NCBI RefSeq assembly: GCF_028748185.1
Contig: NZ_CP118164.1
Coordinates: 6,597,814-6,661,813 of the forward strand
Reading direction: 5' to 3'
Length of the DNA stretch: 64,000 bases
Source: Bremerella sp. P1
GTDB lineage: Bacteria > Planctomycetota > Planctomycetia > Pirellulales > Pirellulaceae
The translations under genes and the position numbers were made by a program. This document shows, piece by piece, positions 63,286 to 64,000 of the stretch (position 1 is the first letter of the stretch; every line of letters begins with the position of its first letter). Under the pieces are notes generated by a model, which had not been told where the DNA came from, did not search any database, and was given only the letters and a program-made list of their open reading frames with translations.

Positions 63286-64000
63286 TCAAGGCTTTACCCA
63301 ACCCGCGCGAAGCTTATCGAGCTCTGCCAGGAAGAAGAGGATGGCCCCGGTTCCCACGGCAAGCGCCCACGGACGCCAGGTCGTTGGTTGGGTTTCGAAT
63401 ATCTGATTGATTACCGGCACATAGGTGAACACAAGTTGTAGACCTATCATGGCCAGTACGCCAAGCCATAGAAGCGGGTTCGAGAAGAGTCCGAGCTTGA
63501 AAAACGATACGCGAAGTGAGCGACATGTGAGCAAATAGGCCGCCTGCCCGAGCACGATCACGTTGACAGCGGCTGTGCGCGCCGATTCCAGCTCGACGCC
63601 CAACGACTTCTTGAACGCAAAGACCGCATACGTAGATACGACCAACAAAGCGCCTACCCAGAGTGTCCGAATCATGAGAGACATCGAAAGAATGGGTTCG
63701 TCGACGTCTCGAGGTGATCGATTCATCAGGCCCGGCTCTTTCGGCTCGAAGGCCAGCGTTGCTCCCAAAAGGACAGCCGTCGACATGTTGATCCAAAGGA
63801 TTTGCAGGGGCGTAATGGGCAGCTCGAAACCAAGAAACGCAGCGACCAGAATGATCCCAGCTTCACCGAGGTTCGTGGGAAGCGTCCAGGCAATGAACTT
63901 TGTGAGGTTATCGTAGATTCCACGACCTTCTTCCACAGCCGCTTCGATCGATGCGAAGTTGTCATCCGTCAGAATCATATCGGCCGCCTCCTTGGTCACC
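63286..64000 (-). CDS. C-terminal part of a P-type cation-transporting ATPase
   Basis: The frame enters from the right edge. The first residues are the end of the hinge/P-domain (TKEAADMILTDDNFASIEAAVEEGR), followed by IYDNLTKFIAWTLPTNLGEAGII (TM5 region), PITPLQILWINMSTAVLLGATLAFEP (TM6) and four further helices, ending LAELDKLRAGW. This is the P2 (Ca2+/Na+/K+-type) topology. The catalytic DKTGT lies outside the window, so the ion is not assigned. Confidence 0.9.
   Translation of the reverse strand, partial: VTKEAADMILTDDNFASIEAAVEEGRGIYDNLTKFIAWTLPTNLGEAGIILVAAFLGFELPITPLQILWINMSTAVLLGATLAFEPKEPGLMNRSPRDVDEPILSMSLMIRTLWVGALLVVSTYAVFAFKKSLGVELESARTAAVNVIVLGQAAYLLTCRSLRVSFFKLGLFSNPLLWLGVLAMIGLQLVFTYVPVINQIFETQPTTWRPWALAVGTGAILFFLAELDKLRAGWVKP

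Noticed and set aside
1-64000. CRISPR array, rRNA or tRNA genes, complete insertion sequence
   Set aside because: No regularly spaced direct repeats, no conserved RNA gene sequence and no transposase motif were seen on either strand.

Overview
The window is almost certainly from a planctomycete of the Pirellulales type (Blastopirellula, Bremerella or Rhodopirellula relatives). The evidence is the density of families typical of that group: DUF1559 pilin-like proteins with the H-x9-DG tail, PSCyt1/DUF1549/DUF1553 and DUF1592/DUF1588 cytochrome-bearing giants paired with DUF1501 or DUF1552 proteins carrying Tat signals, secreted Gfo/Idh/MocA oxidoreductases, and small lipoproteins with carboxypeptidase-regulatory-like folds. 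Genes are interspersed on both strands, with few long operons. No rRNA, tRNA, CRISPR array or complete insertion sequence was recognised.

Layout. 1-4.5 kb: partial lipoprotein, ispG, a GH88 hydrolase, trmL-like methyltransferase and a LpxL-like acyltransferase. 4.5-6.5 kb: a palindromic intergenic repeat and a 557-residue protein whose C-terminus resembles the anthrax edema factor/ExoY cyclase domain. 6.5-8.1 kb: DUF1559 gene plus lipoprotein. 8.2-12.7 kb: a same-strand accessory run (two ankyrin proteins, a TPR lipoprotein, an unrecognised protein and an NHL/beta-propeller protein). 13.2-17 kb: a second DUF1559-lipoprotein pair and a secreted G8-domain protein. 17-18.2 kb: repeats around an unrecognised gene. 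18.3-25 kb: housekeeping (MurE-like ligase, HTH-EIIA protein, RimO, PgsA, CPBP protease). 25-38.3 kb: oxidoreductase, TIM-barrel isomerase, a DUF1592/DUF1552 pair, a SUKH lipoprotein with a small partner, and a PSD1/DUF1501 pair. 38.4-44.6 kb: PPK2, a rearrangement scar with a truncated DUF1559 gene, a Fur regulator, an LDH/MDH-like dehydrogenase, a second secreted oxidoreductase and a ferritin-like protein. 44.7-49.3 kb: RND efflux pump and adaptor. 49.8-53.8 kb: a second DUF1592/DUF1552 pair. 54-60.1 kb: one tightly overlapping respiratory operon combining a bc complex with a caa3 oxidase. 60.4-64 kb: GH97, DUF1028 and the end of a P-type ATPase.

How it fits together. The secreted hydrolases (GH88, GH97, G8 protein), oxidoreductases and cytochrome-bearing proteins fit a polysaccharide-degrading aerobic lifestyle. 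The bc-caa3 operon encodes most of the terminal electron-transport chain as one unit. The most unusual gene is the edema-factor-like protein at 4.9-6.5 kb. The SUKH lipoprotein (33 kb) and the ankyrin/TPR cluster (8-12 kb) are the kinds of proteins found around polymorphic toxins, but no immunity gene lies directly beside the toxin candidate. Start codons were moved inward from the longest frame wherever a ribosome-binding site, signal peptide or lipobox decided the matter; family assignments rest on motif recognition without database searches.
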